This document shows, in pieces, positions 46,510 through 59,819 of a stretch of 64,000 bases of DNA. The first letter of the stretch is position 1. Every line of letters starts with the position of its first letter. The translations under genes and the position numbers were made by a program. Origin of the DNA: Cymbidium sinense (Eukaryota > Streptophyta > Magnoliopsida > Asparagales > Orchidaceae); assembly GCA_021442155.1 (NCBI GenBank), contig CM038221.1:148915601-148979600 (forward strand), given 5' to 3'. Below the pieces are notes generated by a model that had not been told where the DNA came from, searched no databases, and saw only the letters and a program-made list of their open reading frames with translations.

Positions 46510-49500
46510 CCTGCTAGCAGAACCTCTCCCCCATTTTCATTCCTATGAAATGGGAGAACATGATGATAAAGTGGAGCTTTTCTCCCTTTCAGCCCTTTTC
46601 CACTTTCTCCTAGCTTCTCTTATCCTTATTGAACAACTAGTGCATGCGATGCGATCTCCCTCTTCCTCGGCGAGTTTCTTTTCCCTCTTGAACTGAAATC
46701 AGTCCTCCACATGAAAGACTTCTCAGCAAACCCACCACTTACGATCTCCCTCTTCCGTCTATCTTAGGTTGACTCATGTTTTTCTCAGGAGACTCCATCA
46801 TGACCCATGGTGCACATCTCCACATCCTCACTACCTACTTCTTATCAGCCTTACATGTAAGGAGAACTTCCCCCGGTGTTCTCTGTCCCTCATTCACCCC
46901 CCAAGGCACACAGTGGTCCTTCATTGGAGACAAGCTCTTGGCTCCACCTTCGCCTTCCATTCTCCATCTCCACTCTACATTTTTGCCACCCCTTTTGAGT
47001 GCACCATCGGATCTAAGCCAAGCCTAGCTGCTCTTGTGGGTTGCATGGTGCCGTTATGTTAAAAGTGTGCTTTCTTTTCCCTTCCATGGGCCCTCACAAG
47101 AATCACTACTTCCTTTGTAGAAAAGGTTACCTACTTTGAAATATCGATCCTTGCCTATGGTGGATACTACCAACCACTTAGCATCCCTTACAGGTGATTT
47201 GAACTCCAAGCCACTTTGAGTTTCCATGATGATAAATCCATACCGAACCCTTTAATTCATTCTTACTCTCACTTTCCTTTGTCCCAAGAGTTTTAGGAGT
47301 TGGGGAAGACCACTCTCATCCCTTCTGAAGTTCTCAAACATGGAGTTCTATCAAAATTGATGAATAGTAATGGTGCTCGTTCTTTGGAGTGTTTGGCTAG
47401 GAGGCATCCAACAAGCATTTCAACAGGGTTTCATTTCTTCTAAACGAAACCACCTCTTGGTCGGAATCCACCGGACATTATCTCCGATGAGGTATGATTC
47501 TTAAACGGTTAGAAAGCTCTTAAGGATCACATATTTGATGTGTTGAATGTGAGCGTCATTAGGAACCAACTTTTAGAGCCCGTGCACTTAACCTTTTAAT
47601 TCTTTCGATGAGAGTTTAGAGGTAAAAGCAAGACTATTCATTTCATATGTTTGAAGTGAGTAGTTTTGATTAAGTCAAATGACGTAGTGATCTGATTTCA
47701 CCTATTAAGCCACGATTAGCTCATGAGTCATTTGATTTTCGATCAAATGATCACAATTAATCTAAATATTTCATTTAGAATTAAATTAAAAAAAAAAGAA
47801 TTAATCAATCTTTAAAAAATTAAAATAAAAAATAAAGTAATGAAACAAAATAAAAAAAGTGCAAATTAAATTATCATAAAATCTAAGTAAAACTTAATAT
47901 AAAAATGATTAAAACAAAATTAAACTAATAAGTCAAGTAAAATTATGAGCAAATATCATAATCAAATCAAATAAACATAAAATTAAATATAAACTTTAAA
48001 GTTATTAAATCATATCCATTTACTCTTAATTTCAAACAATATAAAAAAAAAACAACATAAAAAAATAAAGCTCAAATAAATAACCTAAATCAAATCAAAT
48101 TAATTTAATTTAAGAAACACTCTCATCAATTTAATAAATAATCAACTTAAATCCAATTCAACCCACTTAAATAAGATAAACTAATTAACTATTAAAATGT
48201 GTAAAAATCAAAACATAAACTAAACTCTAATAAACATGATAAAGGAATGAAATTAAAAGGAAAATCTAATCATAAGTAATCAAACTCAAATTAAAATCAA
48301 AGCAAACTTTCAATTCATTTTATCCAATCGAACTATAAATAAATAAATCGTAAGAAAATTAAATAAACTTGAAATTAAATCTAAACTCTAAAAGTCATCA
48401 ATGAATTTTAATCAATATCAAAATAAGTTAAACAAAATAAAATCCAAATAAACAAACTTATTGAACTAAGATAAGAGATTAATCATCAAACTAAAGATAA
48501 TACATACATAAACTAAATGTCTAAATTCAATAAATCAAACCCTTAATTAAAATTCAAATGAAAGAATGCATTAGACTTCAAATAATTCATAAGTAAATTA
48601 AAATATATTCATCAATCTAAATCAAACTTAAATGAAATAATGAAATCAATAAACTTAAACAACATTGAAATGATACTAATCATATGAAATTAATTAAATT
48701 AAAATCCAAAGAGCAGTAGATATTAATCTAAAGGATATTGAGTTATCAAGATTTAATTAAACTAAAACATCTAATCCAAAATCAATTAATCAAATACTTA
48801 AATAAACTCAAATTCTAAATTCTAAATCAAATCAAATAAATCAAATCAAATGAATTACACAAGTTCAAATGGGCTAATCAAGATACTTAAGGACTTTAGT
48901 TAGATTCCTTAGGAATTAGGATGTAGAATAGGGTGAGTCCTGTCTATAGATGGAATTCATCCTACTCTTCATTCTTGAGAACCTAAATATCATTTCAACC
49001 AAATAAAACTGAAATAAAAAATGAAAATCAAATCATTAAATCATTTAGATTGAAATCACCCAAAGGTAAAATTTAAATTCAAACTTCAAATTGGAACTTA
49101 AACTAAAGAAGCCTAGTAAAGTCACTGCAGCACATACATTAGAATACTAAGTCACTACTTCTAGTGCTAAGTTAGGGTGTTGTATGTATGATATTGTATT
49201 TTGTTTTGTGATGTAATGCTTTAGGATGTTAGGGTGTATGTTTTAGAGAATAGTTATTAGCCTAATCATATTTTTCTGAGGGTTGTACTTAAAGGGGCCG
49301 CTATAATAAAAAAATATAAATACTTTTGCTATGCAGGTTGTTTAGCCCCTAAGTGTAACCTATGTTAGGACAGGTGGGCTTGGTTATCCATGTGTGGGTG
49401 CTAAGTCCAAATTATTCATATAAGCTTTGGGTTATGCAGTGTTTAGTTAACATTTATTTTCCGGTGTAGCTAGATTTACTTTTCCTATTTTTGATGTAAT

Positions 49501-51151
49501 TTTGCATTAGGAATTAGGATTAATGCTATGGGGGATTAGGATGAGCAGTGGCCAGAAGGCTTAGTCCTTGGGGTGCCCTGGGATGCCTTTGGAACAAATC
49601 AAATTAAAAGAAAGAGAATGAAGAAAAGAAGACCCCCCATAGCATATATATTATTTTTGTAATCCGGGTTGTATAAGGGTAGAGCTTCCCCATATTTTCT
49701 TTTCTCTTTTAGGTGTCTGAACCGACCATGCAGCCTTTTATTCTTTTACGGTAGTATATAAAATTGTTTGATGTTGTGTTTAGATTGTGCATTAGAACAT
49801 CATGCTTTTCATTGGTTATTTATGATTGATGCTTGAATGTGTGGCCTGGATGCGATAGGCTCTTAGGATAAAAATTAATTTTTCTACTCCAATTAAAAAC
49901 TCATAACTAAATTTTTTAAACAACTCATAACCTCACATAAAAGCCTAAGAATTAAATCAAGATAATAAAATTTTTAGTAACCCCTTAGCTGGATGGATGA
50001 ATGTATAATATCATGCATGCCATATTCTTTCACTCTTGTTAAGAGGGGGCTTCCATCCTTGCCAGAGAAACAAGGCTTAACCTATGAGAGCCTTTGGTGG
50101 AAAACACCCCTTTCTCTCTTGATTTGGCCTATAATCAAATTCTCATGCATTTAGGCATACAAAATCCCATAGCCTTTTTCAAAACAAAAAGTCAAAAAGA
50201 ATCAAATAAATTTGATAAAATTTGCATTAGATTAAGTCATGGATTCATACCACTCATGCTCTAGTCTCTTAGGGAGTGAGTCTAAGGACCTAGTTTTCTT
50301 TCTAATTGAACAACCACCTAGCCATCTTGCAAATCATAAGACTTGCCTACATGAATTTAAAGCGTAGGAGGAGTTAGCTGGCTGCCACTCCAGGTGGTAA
50401 TAAGTCCAACAGTTGGGTGGTTTATTCTCTCTTGTGGAGGTAAACCATATACCCATTTTCGCCTTAGATTTAGGTTGTGCCTTCATTTTTGTACCAAGGT
50501 TCCTTAGTTTAGGAATCTGAGGTAGCTATTTTCTTTGGGATATAAGCATAAATCGTCACCTCTTAGGAATTTCCACAATCTTATGTTGTGGAATTATAAG
50601 CCCTAGCAATCTAATAAAATGTTGACATAAAAAATCAACTCTCTTCAATTTCAAAATTATAAAGCTCAACTATAGGGTAGATTAGAATGCTCACTAGGCT
50701 TCCTAGTATCATGAGCATTTTCTACTTTCTCCTTTTGGATTCCAAAAATAAGTCTTCTCCTTGATCTATCCCATTTGATTTTCTAAAATAGCCAATCCTT
50801 TGATAGTCTTAACCTTGAAATCTTTGGAGACCCTAATTATCTACTTTAATCAAGAGTATTCTTAAGGAATTTTCATTCCTTAGGATGTAATTAACTATGG
50901 GGGCTTGCCTCCATAGGGAACTTAACGAACTCGGCTTAAAACAAACCCTACTTTACTTTTCCATGTAAAGTAGGGGAAAGATCTCTAGTATATTGGGAAG
51001 CATGCAGGAGTCCTTATTAGGTGATTAGGTCCATTATAGGGTGGTGATTTCTATCTTTCGAGATAGTACATCATTCCTTAATTTTGTACCCGATAACTTC
51101 AATAAGTACTCCCTAAGATCTGCATGGTGTCCCACACCCCAAAAATAAACA
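46428..51151 (+). repeat. T1 5' LTR, distal part
   Basis: It starts with AGAGTGGTTGGGGAGGTAGATAAAA and a (CT)n tract (46464-46508), the exact continuation of the 3' LTR after 59732. Parts: a C/T-rich block (46510-47240); a very AT-rich block of AAATCAAAT-type words (47700-48880); a promoter-like stretch with CTATAATAAAAAAATATAAATAC (49300); and a mixed block up to the primer site. The end is probably the CA at 51150-51151. The frames at 46769-47062 and 51034-51216 have no family match and I treat them as non-coding. Confidence 0.7.
49300..49325 (+). promoter_or_regulatory. Possible T1 LTR promoter TATA region
   Basis: GGGGCCGCTATAATAAAAAAATATAAATAC stands out in the LTR: a GC-rich step directly before two TATA-like words. 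Its place, about 1.8 kb before the LTR end, would suit a U3 promoter. This is inference from composition only. Confidence 0.3.
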
Positions 51152-51164
51152 CCATAGATTTTTC

Positions 51165-51182
51165 TGGCGACTCTGCTGTGGA
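51165..51182 (+). other. T1 primer-binding site
   Basis: TGGCGACTCTGCTGTGGA follows the LTR end by about 13 bases. It is the TGGCGACTCYGYTGGGGA form known from plant Tat/Ogre-type Ty3/gypsy elements, with one change (GTGGA for GGGGA). Confidence 0.7.
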
Positions 51183-51536
51183 GGGTTCTTTGGAACTCTC
51201 CATCTCTAATAGGCAATTATTGTCTCCAAGCATTGATAGTGGACTTATATTTTATATAGGCCTGAGACTATCATTCTATTTATTGGCACTTAGCTTATTT
51301 CATCCTTAAGCAAAGCTAGCCAACATCCTTTTGGTTTTAGGACCTCACTCCCTGAAGGTCTTAAAAATCCCTATTGGGTCCCCCAATAGGTAGAAGTAAA
51401 TTAACTAAAAATAAAAAAATAATCAAATATAAAATTTTGAATCTCTTACCATTAGCTTCGTGAAGCAAGGTTCATCCCATGCTTAACAAAATTCCAATAA
51501 ATCTAAAGCAAAATAATAATAATAAAATAATAATAA

Positions 51537-51582
<46 letters not shown>

Positions 51583-53794
51583 CCTTTTACAAAAAATTTC
51601 AAAAGTCTTTTCAAAACAAAAAAATAATATGAACCCCATTTAACATAATCCAATTTGTTAAAGGGAGATTATCTCTTTAAAATCAAAATTAAACAAAGAA
51701 AAAAAATCATTTCTCCAAAAAACTTTTAAATCTCTTTCAAAATAAAATTAATTGAACCCCACTTAGCATACTCAAATTTGTTAAGTGAAGGTTCATTTTT
51801 CAAAATCAAAATTAAACTAAATAAACCTTTTCTTCAAAAATAAACATCAAAACTATATATTTTTAAAAAACCAAAATTAACCAAATTCATTTAACATACT
51901 CAAATTTGTTAAATAATAGTTCTCTTTCAAAATCAAAATCAAACAACGCCAAACAAAAAAAATTCCTAAATTTTTGAACCTACCATCATTTGGAAAGTAA
52001 AGTTCCAAAATTTCTTAAGTCCCGGTCAAGAGCTCAGTCTATCATATCATTTGCCAAGTGAGGTTCCAAAGAAATTCTTTTCAAAATCTCTCCAAATTGA
52101 GATCTAATTATTTGAACCCCTTTATCATATTCAAATTTGGTGAGCGTGGGTTCAAATTCTTTAGATTTATCAAGAATATCTGAATCAAATTTGACATAGA
52201 GCTTGAAAACCTTAAGATGACTTATGATAATGCAATATTCATTATTATCGATCACAAAGTTATGAATCATAAAAACTTTTATGATGAAATTCAACTTAAA
52301 ACCAAGATGTGGATTTTCACCCTAAAGGGGAAAGGCCATAAAGATTACTTCAGGGGCTAAGAATGAAATTGATAAGGATTTTGAGTATGTCTTATTTATT
52401 CCAAATGAGTATGACTCAAATGACTTGAATCCTAATTCCCAAAAGAAGACAACTCTCAAAATTTCGATCGTAATCCATAAAATAGCAGTGCTGATGGACT
52501 TTATGCTTTAATGATTCCAACTCGGGTAGAAATGCCCCCCATTCTATGCTTTCATGGTTTTACTATCGATAAAGAGTTAGAATTGTCAAATTTTAAAGGT
52601 ATAATGGGACAAGCTTTAAAAAAAAGAAAAAAAAAGAAAAAAAAAAGAGAAACAAAAGAGAGAAAGAGAGAGAGAGAGTAGGTAGACATCAATTCTACCT
52701 CTCTTTCAGAGGATATCACAGAAGTCAATTATTACAGTGCCAGGGTCCTACCTCTTTGATCAATACCATAGGAACAAGCAAACCAGTCGTTGGAAATAAT
52801 CAAATTCTAAACCTTTTTTAAGATATACCTCACAATCCAAAATAAGGGCATCAAACTGTTCTGAAGGTTAATCTCAATATCTTAGACTATCTTAGAAGGT
52901 TGCCCACTAAGCTAAGTAAAAAGTGCACTCTCACATTCTCTGAAGAGATAGAAAAGTATTTAATTCTTCCTTGCTCAGTTAGTGGTAACCTCCTCAAGTC
53001 ATATTTAACATAGAATATCCTATGGAAAAGAAAGACAAGCAATCTCCTATAGAGAACACAATATAGACAAAGACTCAAAAGGAGAATGAGAAAAAGAGAA
53101 AAAGTAAAGCACCAATAATACATATTGATTTAGAATAAAAAAATAATAATAATAAATCATATGTATAAGGTGTAAATTAAAAAAAAAAAGAGGAGAACGA
53201 GAAGAAGAAAAAGAGAAAAAGTAAGGCATCAATAATACACATTGATTTAGAATCTAAAGAATAAATCATGTGTATGAGGTGTAAATTCAAAAAAAAAAAA
53301 AAAAGAGATAAATTTTGAAAATATATGCATTGAAAATTTATGATATCTAATGATTTATAATTCTATTATCTCAAATTTATGAGCTTTAAATTATCTCACC
53401 ATTCTCTTTCTTCTCATTATTCAATGCTTGTAGATAGATCTTCAAATGAGGTAATAAAACCTACTACCTTTACTTTGAAGATTTTCAAGTAGAGAATGAA
53501 CTCTTAAAAAAAAACTCAAAACATGAAGAGTCCACCCACCCTCCCAACATTTGTATATGATAAATTAGAAGGAAAATTCCAACGACTTGGTTAGGTTACT
53601 TTTGTAGTTTAAAGACTGATTTACCTAAGACCATTATAAAATGCCCAATACATCTCCGAAGGTAACAGTCTATAAACTCAAAATTGAACTAATTGCTATT
53701 CCTATTTTTAGAAACTTTTGACGCAAAGAAGAGGATCAAAGTTTGAAGTTAACCTTATTAAAGAAGAAAGATACTACCATGATTTCCCAACATT
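51183..53794 (+). other. T1 5' internal region, gag/protease not readable
   Basis: Expected place of leader, gag and protease. The direct reading is poor: repeated phrases AACCCCA.TTAACATA.TCAAATTTGTTAA.G.AG (51635, 51755, 51890, 52125) suggest tandem leader repeats of about 120-135 bp. An (AAT)n tract lies at 51515-51580. Around 52500-52610 a plus frame has PTRVEMPPILCFHGFTIDKELELSNF, possibly a protease-to-RT linker. Two GAGAAAAAG-rich copies near 53085 and 53200 look like a local duplication. No domain can be called with confidence. Confidence 0.5.
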
Positions 53795-54613
53795 ATTCCG
53801 AGTCAAAAGGAAGAACACTCAAATCCGCACATATGTCAATTTTGAAGATCTAAGATAGGAATGTCTTGAAGATGAATTCACATTACCTATATCAAATTTA
53901 ATAGAGAACATAGCCTCCTTGCATGCAATCTCCTCATTCAAAGATGGGTCAAATGATGCCGGAGGATGAGAGGTTGTTTGCATTTTCCATCAATTTCTTC
54001 TAAGGTCAAGCCTTTCCCTTAAAATGTCATACCTGCTATGACTCGAATATTCAATGAACTCATTCATCACCAAGTCGAATACTACGTTGATGATCTCGTA
54101 GTCTAAAGCAAAGAAAAAGGAAGACCATCTTTATGATCTGAGTAGTTGTCTTCGATTAATTATGATACTACAACCTAAAGATGAATCCCCTAAAGTATAC
54201 AATGAGGTTGACTTTAGGGAAGTTTCTAGGGCTTGTAGTAAAGCATCATGGGATAACAAAATTGATCTAAAATAGATTAGAGTGATATTAGAGATGCAAC
54301 CTTCAAAAAAAAGAGAAAAAAAGAAAAAAAAGAAAAAGAAAAAAAAGAAAAAAAAAAGAAGAAACAAGAAAAAAGAAAGAAAAGAAAAAAAAATAATGAG
54401 GGTCTCAACACAATTAAAATCATTTCAAGGAAGGTTGTCGTGTCTAAGATACTTAATCTCTCATTTTTTTGGTAGGTGTCAATCATTCACTACTTTGATA
54501 AAGAAAGTAGATCAAGTTCTGAAGGATGATAAGTTTCAATACTCATTCAAAAGCATAAGGTTATATTTCATGACACCTCCATTATTGGCCCCTCCATTCG
54601 CCTTAGGCCACTA
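53795..54613 (+). pseudogene. T1 reverse transcriptase, ruined
   Basis: Blocks of a Ty3/gypsy RT appear in the right order. RIRTYVNFEDLR and DEFTLPISNLIEN are fingers/palm (about 53815-53905). ASLHAISSFKDGSN follows, then IFNELIHHQVEYYVDDLVV with the catalytic Y-V-D-D at 54083-54094. TLGKFLGLVVKHHGI is near 54210-54250. After an A-rich interruption (54305-54393) come LKSFQGRLSCLRYLI, GRCQSF and TPPLLAPPF of the connection region. Stops and shifts lie between most blocks. RNase H and integrase are missing after 54613. The enzyme would copy element RNA into DNA in the particle; this copy cannot. Confidence 0.85.
54305..54393 (+). repeat. Poly-purine (AAAAAG)n insertion inside the T1 RT
   Basis: About 90 bp of A with scattered G interrupt the RT between the GKFLG motif and the SFQGRL motif, where relatives have roughly 15-20 codons. 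The adjacent 110-codon frame (54282-54614) is thus a Lys-run fused to real RT sequence. Similar A/G runs occur at 52620-52680, 53180-53220, 53287-53305 and 54720-54742. Confidence 0.7.
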
Positions 54614-55319
54614 GTTTAAGGCTATCTCCATTTAGGGTACAACCCTTCTTGTTAAAATTTATCATCAATAATCAAATTACAAAACTCTATGCATCGATTG
54701 AAAAGATTGAAGGTCTTGCAAAAAAAAAAAAAAAAAAAAAGAGGGAAGAGAGACCTCAATTAATGTTGAATATATATGGTTTAAACTCTTTCAAAGTTAG
54801 TCTATCTCAAAACTCTCCAAATCAAGATTTTGTTTTTAATTATTAAAAGGTCTACTTTGTTGCTTCGAAGGATGGAAAGTAGTTTAAACCACTATGATAG
54901 GAGAGTGTTTGTATTTCTATGTCAACAAACATTACTTCAAAATCCATTACACTCAAAATTTAAATTTAAATTTGGAGAATAATTCAAGTTATTGGAATGA
55001 GAATTTTCTTTCATTCAAATACAAATTAGAGCATAATATTTGAGAAGCCTTGGTGAATTTTCTTCACTAAAGATGATCAATACTTTGACCGGGTCCCAAG
55101 GATTTTGGAGAAAGAACACTACTCCTAGTTGTTCTTGTTTCATTTTCACACACGTAAAGAAATTTAAAAAAAAAATTAAATTAAAAAAAAATCAAAGTCA
55201 ATTCCTTAATGAAGTTATGTTTTCAAACCTACATTGATTAAGTACAAATTCAAAAAAATAATAATCTACTATCACCCTTCAAAATTCTTCATCAATCTAA
55301 ACATTCCTTCAAACATACA
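54614..55319. other. T1 internal DNA after RT, no readable domain
   Basis: Plus-strand scraps such as HYDRRVFVFLCQ do not suffice to call RNase H or integrase. The expected 2-3 kb of RNase H and integrase have been deleted. Confidence 0.45.
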
Positions 55320-58200
55320 TATCTTTCTCTCGGGCTACTTTGATGTGGGAGCAAGCCCCCTGTGGCACTCACTCATTAGCTGCTCTAGGTCGAGTTTGAT
55401 TTGTTGCCCAAAGCAACTGATCACCCCAATAGTCATTTGTTGGAGGATGTGAGTCCCCGCGCTTTCTTCCTAATTTGACCATTTCAAATTGATGAGCGCC
55501 TTATCTGTTTGGTAGCCTTCACTCCCCTATCAGTGAACTACCTTGCGTTGGCTTTGTTTAAGAAGATGTGAGTCCCAGTTCTTTCTTCTTGAACTAGCCA
55601 CCATACTCTGACTAGGTCGAGTTTCCTCGAGGTTTAGGTGTAAGAGTCCCCAGTGGCATCCTATTCCTTCATATCAAACAAAAACATACATATCTTTCTC
55701 TCGGGCTACTTTGATGTGGGAGCAAGCCCCCTGTGGCACTCACTCATTAGCTGCTCTAGGTCGGGTTCGAATTGTTGCCCAAAGCAACTGATCACCCCAA
55801 TAGTCATTTGTTGGAAGATGTGATTTCCCATACTTTCTTTCTAATTTGACCATTGCAAACCGACGAGCGCCTTATCAGTTTGGTAGTCTTCACTACCCTG
55901 TCAGTGAACTACCTTGTGTTGGCTTTGTTTAAGAAGATGTGAGTCCCAACGCTTTCTTCTTGAACTAGCCACCATACTCTGACTAGGTCGAGTTTCTCGA
56001 GGTTTAGGTGTAAGAGTCCCCAGTGGCATCCTATTCCTTCATATCAAACACAAACATACATATCTTTCTTTCGGGCTACTTTGATGTGGGAGCAAGCCCC
56101 CTGTGGCACTCACTCATTAGCTGCTCTAGGTCGGGTTCGATTTATTTCCCAAAGCAACCGATCACCCTAATGGTCACTTATTGGAGGATGTGAGTCCCCG
56201 TGCTTTCTTCCTGATTTGACCATTTGCCCGCTTGTTAGTTTCATAGTCTTATTTGCCTTGCCCGATGCTACCTCATGGTTGGTCCTGTTTGAGAAGATAT
56301 GAGTCCCTGTGCTTTCTTCTTGAACTAATCATCATGACCTAACTAGGTCGAATATATTTAAGGTTTAGGGTAAGACTCCCAGAGGCTCTTTTCCTCTTGA
56401 CTACATTTGAGTCGATATAAGCCCCCAGTGGCATTCACTCAGTAGTCGCTTTAGGTCGGATGGCACCTGTCGAGCCGAAGACAGACTATCCCAGCAGTCA
56501 GTTCCACTTTAGAAAGATGTAAGCCTCCACGGTTTCTTTCTAGATTGATTGTTGCAAACTGATTGGCACCATAGGTTGATTGATGTTCGCTATGCTGACA
56601 GCGACTCACCCGGTGGGTACACCACTCTTGGAGATGTAAGTTCCTGCGCTTTCTCCATGAGTTGGCCACTGAATACCTATGTGATATATGACTAGCCATG
56701 CCATTTTCTCCAGGGTATTGGATCGAAGCCCCTTTGTGGCCCCTTCCCCTGCGGGCATTCTATTTGGATCACGTCCTTTGAGACCCCATTTAGACACTAC
56801 CCGGGTTACTTTTGGATTGGACAGTCCCCTTTCCTGGTAGCCACCCCTGTGGTTGGAGAATTTGTTCAGTGGATGCAGATTCTCCCTTGGTTCAGTAAAT
56901 CTGAGATAGGTCTAGGCTGATATAAGCTCCTTCTCAGTTTGATCCCTTGCAAACTAACAGGGTCCACGATAAAATAAACTAAACAAACAAATAAAATATG
57001 TGCTTATGGATTAGGAATTCAAGCCCCCAGTGGCCCCTTTCCCAAGCGGGTCCTATTTTAGGCGGTGTCGAAAACTCCCTATAGGAATTGCGACTACACA
57101 GTTGAGATAAATCCCAGTGGTACTCACTCACTCGCTCTTGGTGGGTTCAACTTGTTGTGCTACCAGCGAGTTACCACAGCGTCTTTGCTTTGAAAGATAT
57201 ATATAAGCTTATTACGCATTCTTTCCGGACGATCGTTTACCAAGCGATGGGTAATAGGTGGCCCGATTTGTTCAAAACAACCAATCACCCTAGTGGATTC
57301 TTATTTAGGAAGATGTGAGTCCCCGTGTTTTCTTCCTAACTTGACCATTGCAAACCGAAAGGCACCCCTTAGGTTGGTTAGTTCTACCTAACGGTAGACT
57401 ATCCCTTTGGATTTGTAAACCTAAGATAGGTCTAGGCTGATATTAGCTCCTTCTTAGTAGATTCATCGCAAACCGATAGGGTCCATCTAAAATTAAAGTA
57501 ATTCTGACTATTCTTGAGTCGATATGAGTCCATAACGGCATTCGCTTAAATAGTCGCCCTACGTCGGGAAAGATCTGTTGTTCCATCAACAGATCACCAC
57601 AACGGTTGATCCCTACTTTGGAAGATGTAAGTCTGCTACGCTTTCTTCTTAGTACAATCGTTGCACACCGAAAGGCAACCCTTAGGCCGGATAGTCCTAC
57701 CTTGTGGTTTGTAGACTACCCCTTTGGACTTGTAAATCTAAGATAGGTCAAGGCTGACATAACTCCTTCTCAATGGGTCCATCGCAAGCTAACGGGGTCC
57801 ACAATATAACACATTAAATTAAATTAAATTAAATCAAATCAAATTAATCATCAGGACTACTCTTGAGTTGAGGTAAGACCCCCAGTGGCACTCACTCAGT
57901 AGTCACCTTAGGTAGGGTTCGATGTGTTGCTCATCCAATAGATCACCCCAGCGGCTTTTTCATGCTTTGGAAGATATAAGTCTACTACACTTTCTTCCTA
58001 GCATAGTCGTTGCACACCAAAAGGCAACCCCTTAGGTTGGATAGTCCTACCTTATGGCAGGTAGACTATCCCTTTAGACTTATAAATCTAAGACAGGCCA
58101 AAGCCTCGTGGCTCCTTCTTAGTGTAGTCCATCACAAACCAATAGGGTCCATAACAAAATAAATTTGAAACCAACCTCCCCAGGGAGTCAAAGTAAACAT
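55320..58200 (+). repeat. T1 3' internal tandem repeats, 330-375-bp units
   Basis: A unit with CGGGCTACTTTGATGTGGGAG, AGCCCCCTGTGGCACTCACTC, AGCTGCTCTAGGTCG and 'AAGATGTGAGTCCC..GCTTTCTTC' starts near 55329, 55697 and 56073 in nearly identical copies. Worn copies follow near 56405, 57100, 57525 and 57855, marked by 'CCCAGTGGCACTCACTCAGTAGTC'. Noncoding tandem repeats before the 3' LTR are usual for Tat/Ogre-type elements. No gene. Confidence 0.85.
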
Positions 58201-58570
58201 ATCGAACAAACCAAATTTCTCCTCAGTGAGGCTCAAATCAAATTAGCCTCTCTAGTGAAGCTGATCTAAATCAAGCAAATTCAATCAAGTGCACATCCCC
58301 AGTGGATATGCTCTCAATCTAGAACCCTTCTCTCCAGTGGAGCCATAATAAATTAAACCAACCTCCCTAGTGGAGTATGATCAAACAAATTAAAGAAATT
58401 TAATTAAATTCTTATCCCCAGCAGATACACACCAAAATAAATCATATTCATAATCAAACTCAAATCCATATCCCCAGCGGATAACTTGAACCTGTTTCCG
58501 AAGAGGAAGGTTCATGTACTCAATCCCTAGTGGATTCCTTCTTGCTCCCTTATGCCCTTGGCATAAAGAG
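58200..58570 (+). repeat. Short degenerate CCCAGTGGA repeats
   Basis: Between the long units and the LTR the motif CCYCAGTGGA or CCCCAGCGGATA returns about every 35-60 bp (58188, 58212, 58250, 58296, 58334, 58370, 58416, 58472, 58526). It looks like a decayed minisatellite derived from the same phrase as the large repeats. Confidence 0.55.
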
Positions 58571-58718
58571 AGCTGCATTGCACTAAGATCGTGATTCTAT
58601 CTAACTTTTGGGTATAGGTATAGATCACTGTCACTGTTTGTTGCAATCTTTGGGATGTTGTTGATTATTTTGGTCAACGCCAATACGTGTGGTGTGCCTT
58701 GTCAGTTACACCACACCT

Positions 58719-58732
58719 ATTGGGGGTCCTTT
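58719..58732 (+). other. T1 polypurine-tract region
   Basis: ATTGGGGGTCCTTT stands immediately before the LTR start TGTTGACC. The G-run is a weak, partly pyrimidine version of a polypurine tract, the site of plus-strand priming. Confidence 0.45.
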
Positions 58733-59238
58733 TGTTGACCTCACTTTTGGAGTGAGCTCTTAACCTCATCTTCTTATACTTAGGACTCTTCTAGACACTA
58801 AGATTTTCTTAGTCATAAGACACATCTAGTGATTAGGTGAACACTTAACCTGTGCCCAGAGACTTAGAAGGGTTAATCATAAGATTAGGTTATGACTTAG
58901 GGCTTAAGGAAATCACTTATCCTATAGCCTAAACCTAATCTAGATGCACTTTCTCAAAATTAATCAATCATTTAATCATCATTCCAAGTTCTAGCTAAAA
59001 TCAAAATCAAAACCATCAAGTAAATCATTCAAAATCAAATTAAAATTTAAATTAATTCATTGATCGATGCTAATAAATCATGAGATAATTTAACTCAAGT
59101 TATAATACCTAAAAATTCAAATTCAAATTTGCTCAAAAGATTATTCACAATTTTAATAAATTATTTGAATCAAATGCAATTTTAGTCAAATTTAAGCCTA
59201 AATTAAATCAAATCATGATTTGAATATTAATTCACTAA

Positions 59239-59286
<48 letters not shown>

Positions 59287-59819
59287 CAAACAAACAAAAA
59301 AAATTTTAATATACAGATAATCTATTTGAAATTTAAAATAAACTAAAGAGAGAGAGAAATTAAACCAATTCTAAATATCAAATAAATTTTGGTCAAACTT
59401 AAATCAAAATAATTAATTTATTAAATTATGAATCTATGTTATAATCAATAATTATTAATCATAATTAAAATTATCTTATGCATATAACTTATAAAATTTT
59501 ATTCAATTATTTACTAAAGTCATTATAATTATGTAAACATTTTTTTTTAAAAATCATAATAATAAATAAAAATCAACTTTCACCGAGAAAAAAAAAAGAA
59601 TAAAAAAAAGAAATGCAAAAAGAAATGAATGAAATTTTTTTTATTAAAATACCTACTCCACGTGATCATGATAACACAAAATAAAGAAATGCAAAAAGAA
59701 AAAAATAAATAAACAAATAAAGGGGAAACATGAGAGTGGTTGGGGAGGTAGATAAAACAAAACTATCATCTCTCTCTCTCTCGCTCGCTGGATCTATCGT
59801 ATCTCTCTCTCTCTCTCTC
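58733..59819 (+). repeat. T1 3' LTR, proximal part
   Basis: Matches 35257-36277, then continues past the M2 insertion site with GGAAACATG|AGAGTGG and the (CT)n tract, where M3 begins. An (AAT)n tract (59245-59281) plus a CAAA run replaces the (TA)n of the 5' LTR. Confidence 0.85.

Noticed and set aside
46769..47062. 97- and 83-codon frames starting MTHVFL / MFFSGD
   Set aside because: Two overlapping frames in the C/T-rich part of the T1 LTR; LTRs of this type are non-coding and neither frame matches a family I know.
53047..53232. Minus-strand Phe/Ser/Tyr-rich frames at 52887-53232 and 54131-54486
   Set aside because: They are the reverse reading of A/G-rich simple sequence in T1.
54282..54614. 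110-codon Lys-rich frame as a separate basic protein
   Set aside because: Its first third is an A/G simple repeat and its last two thirds are the end of the T1 reverse transcriptase.
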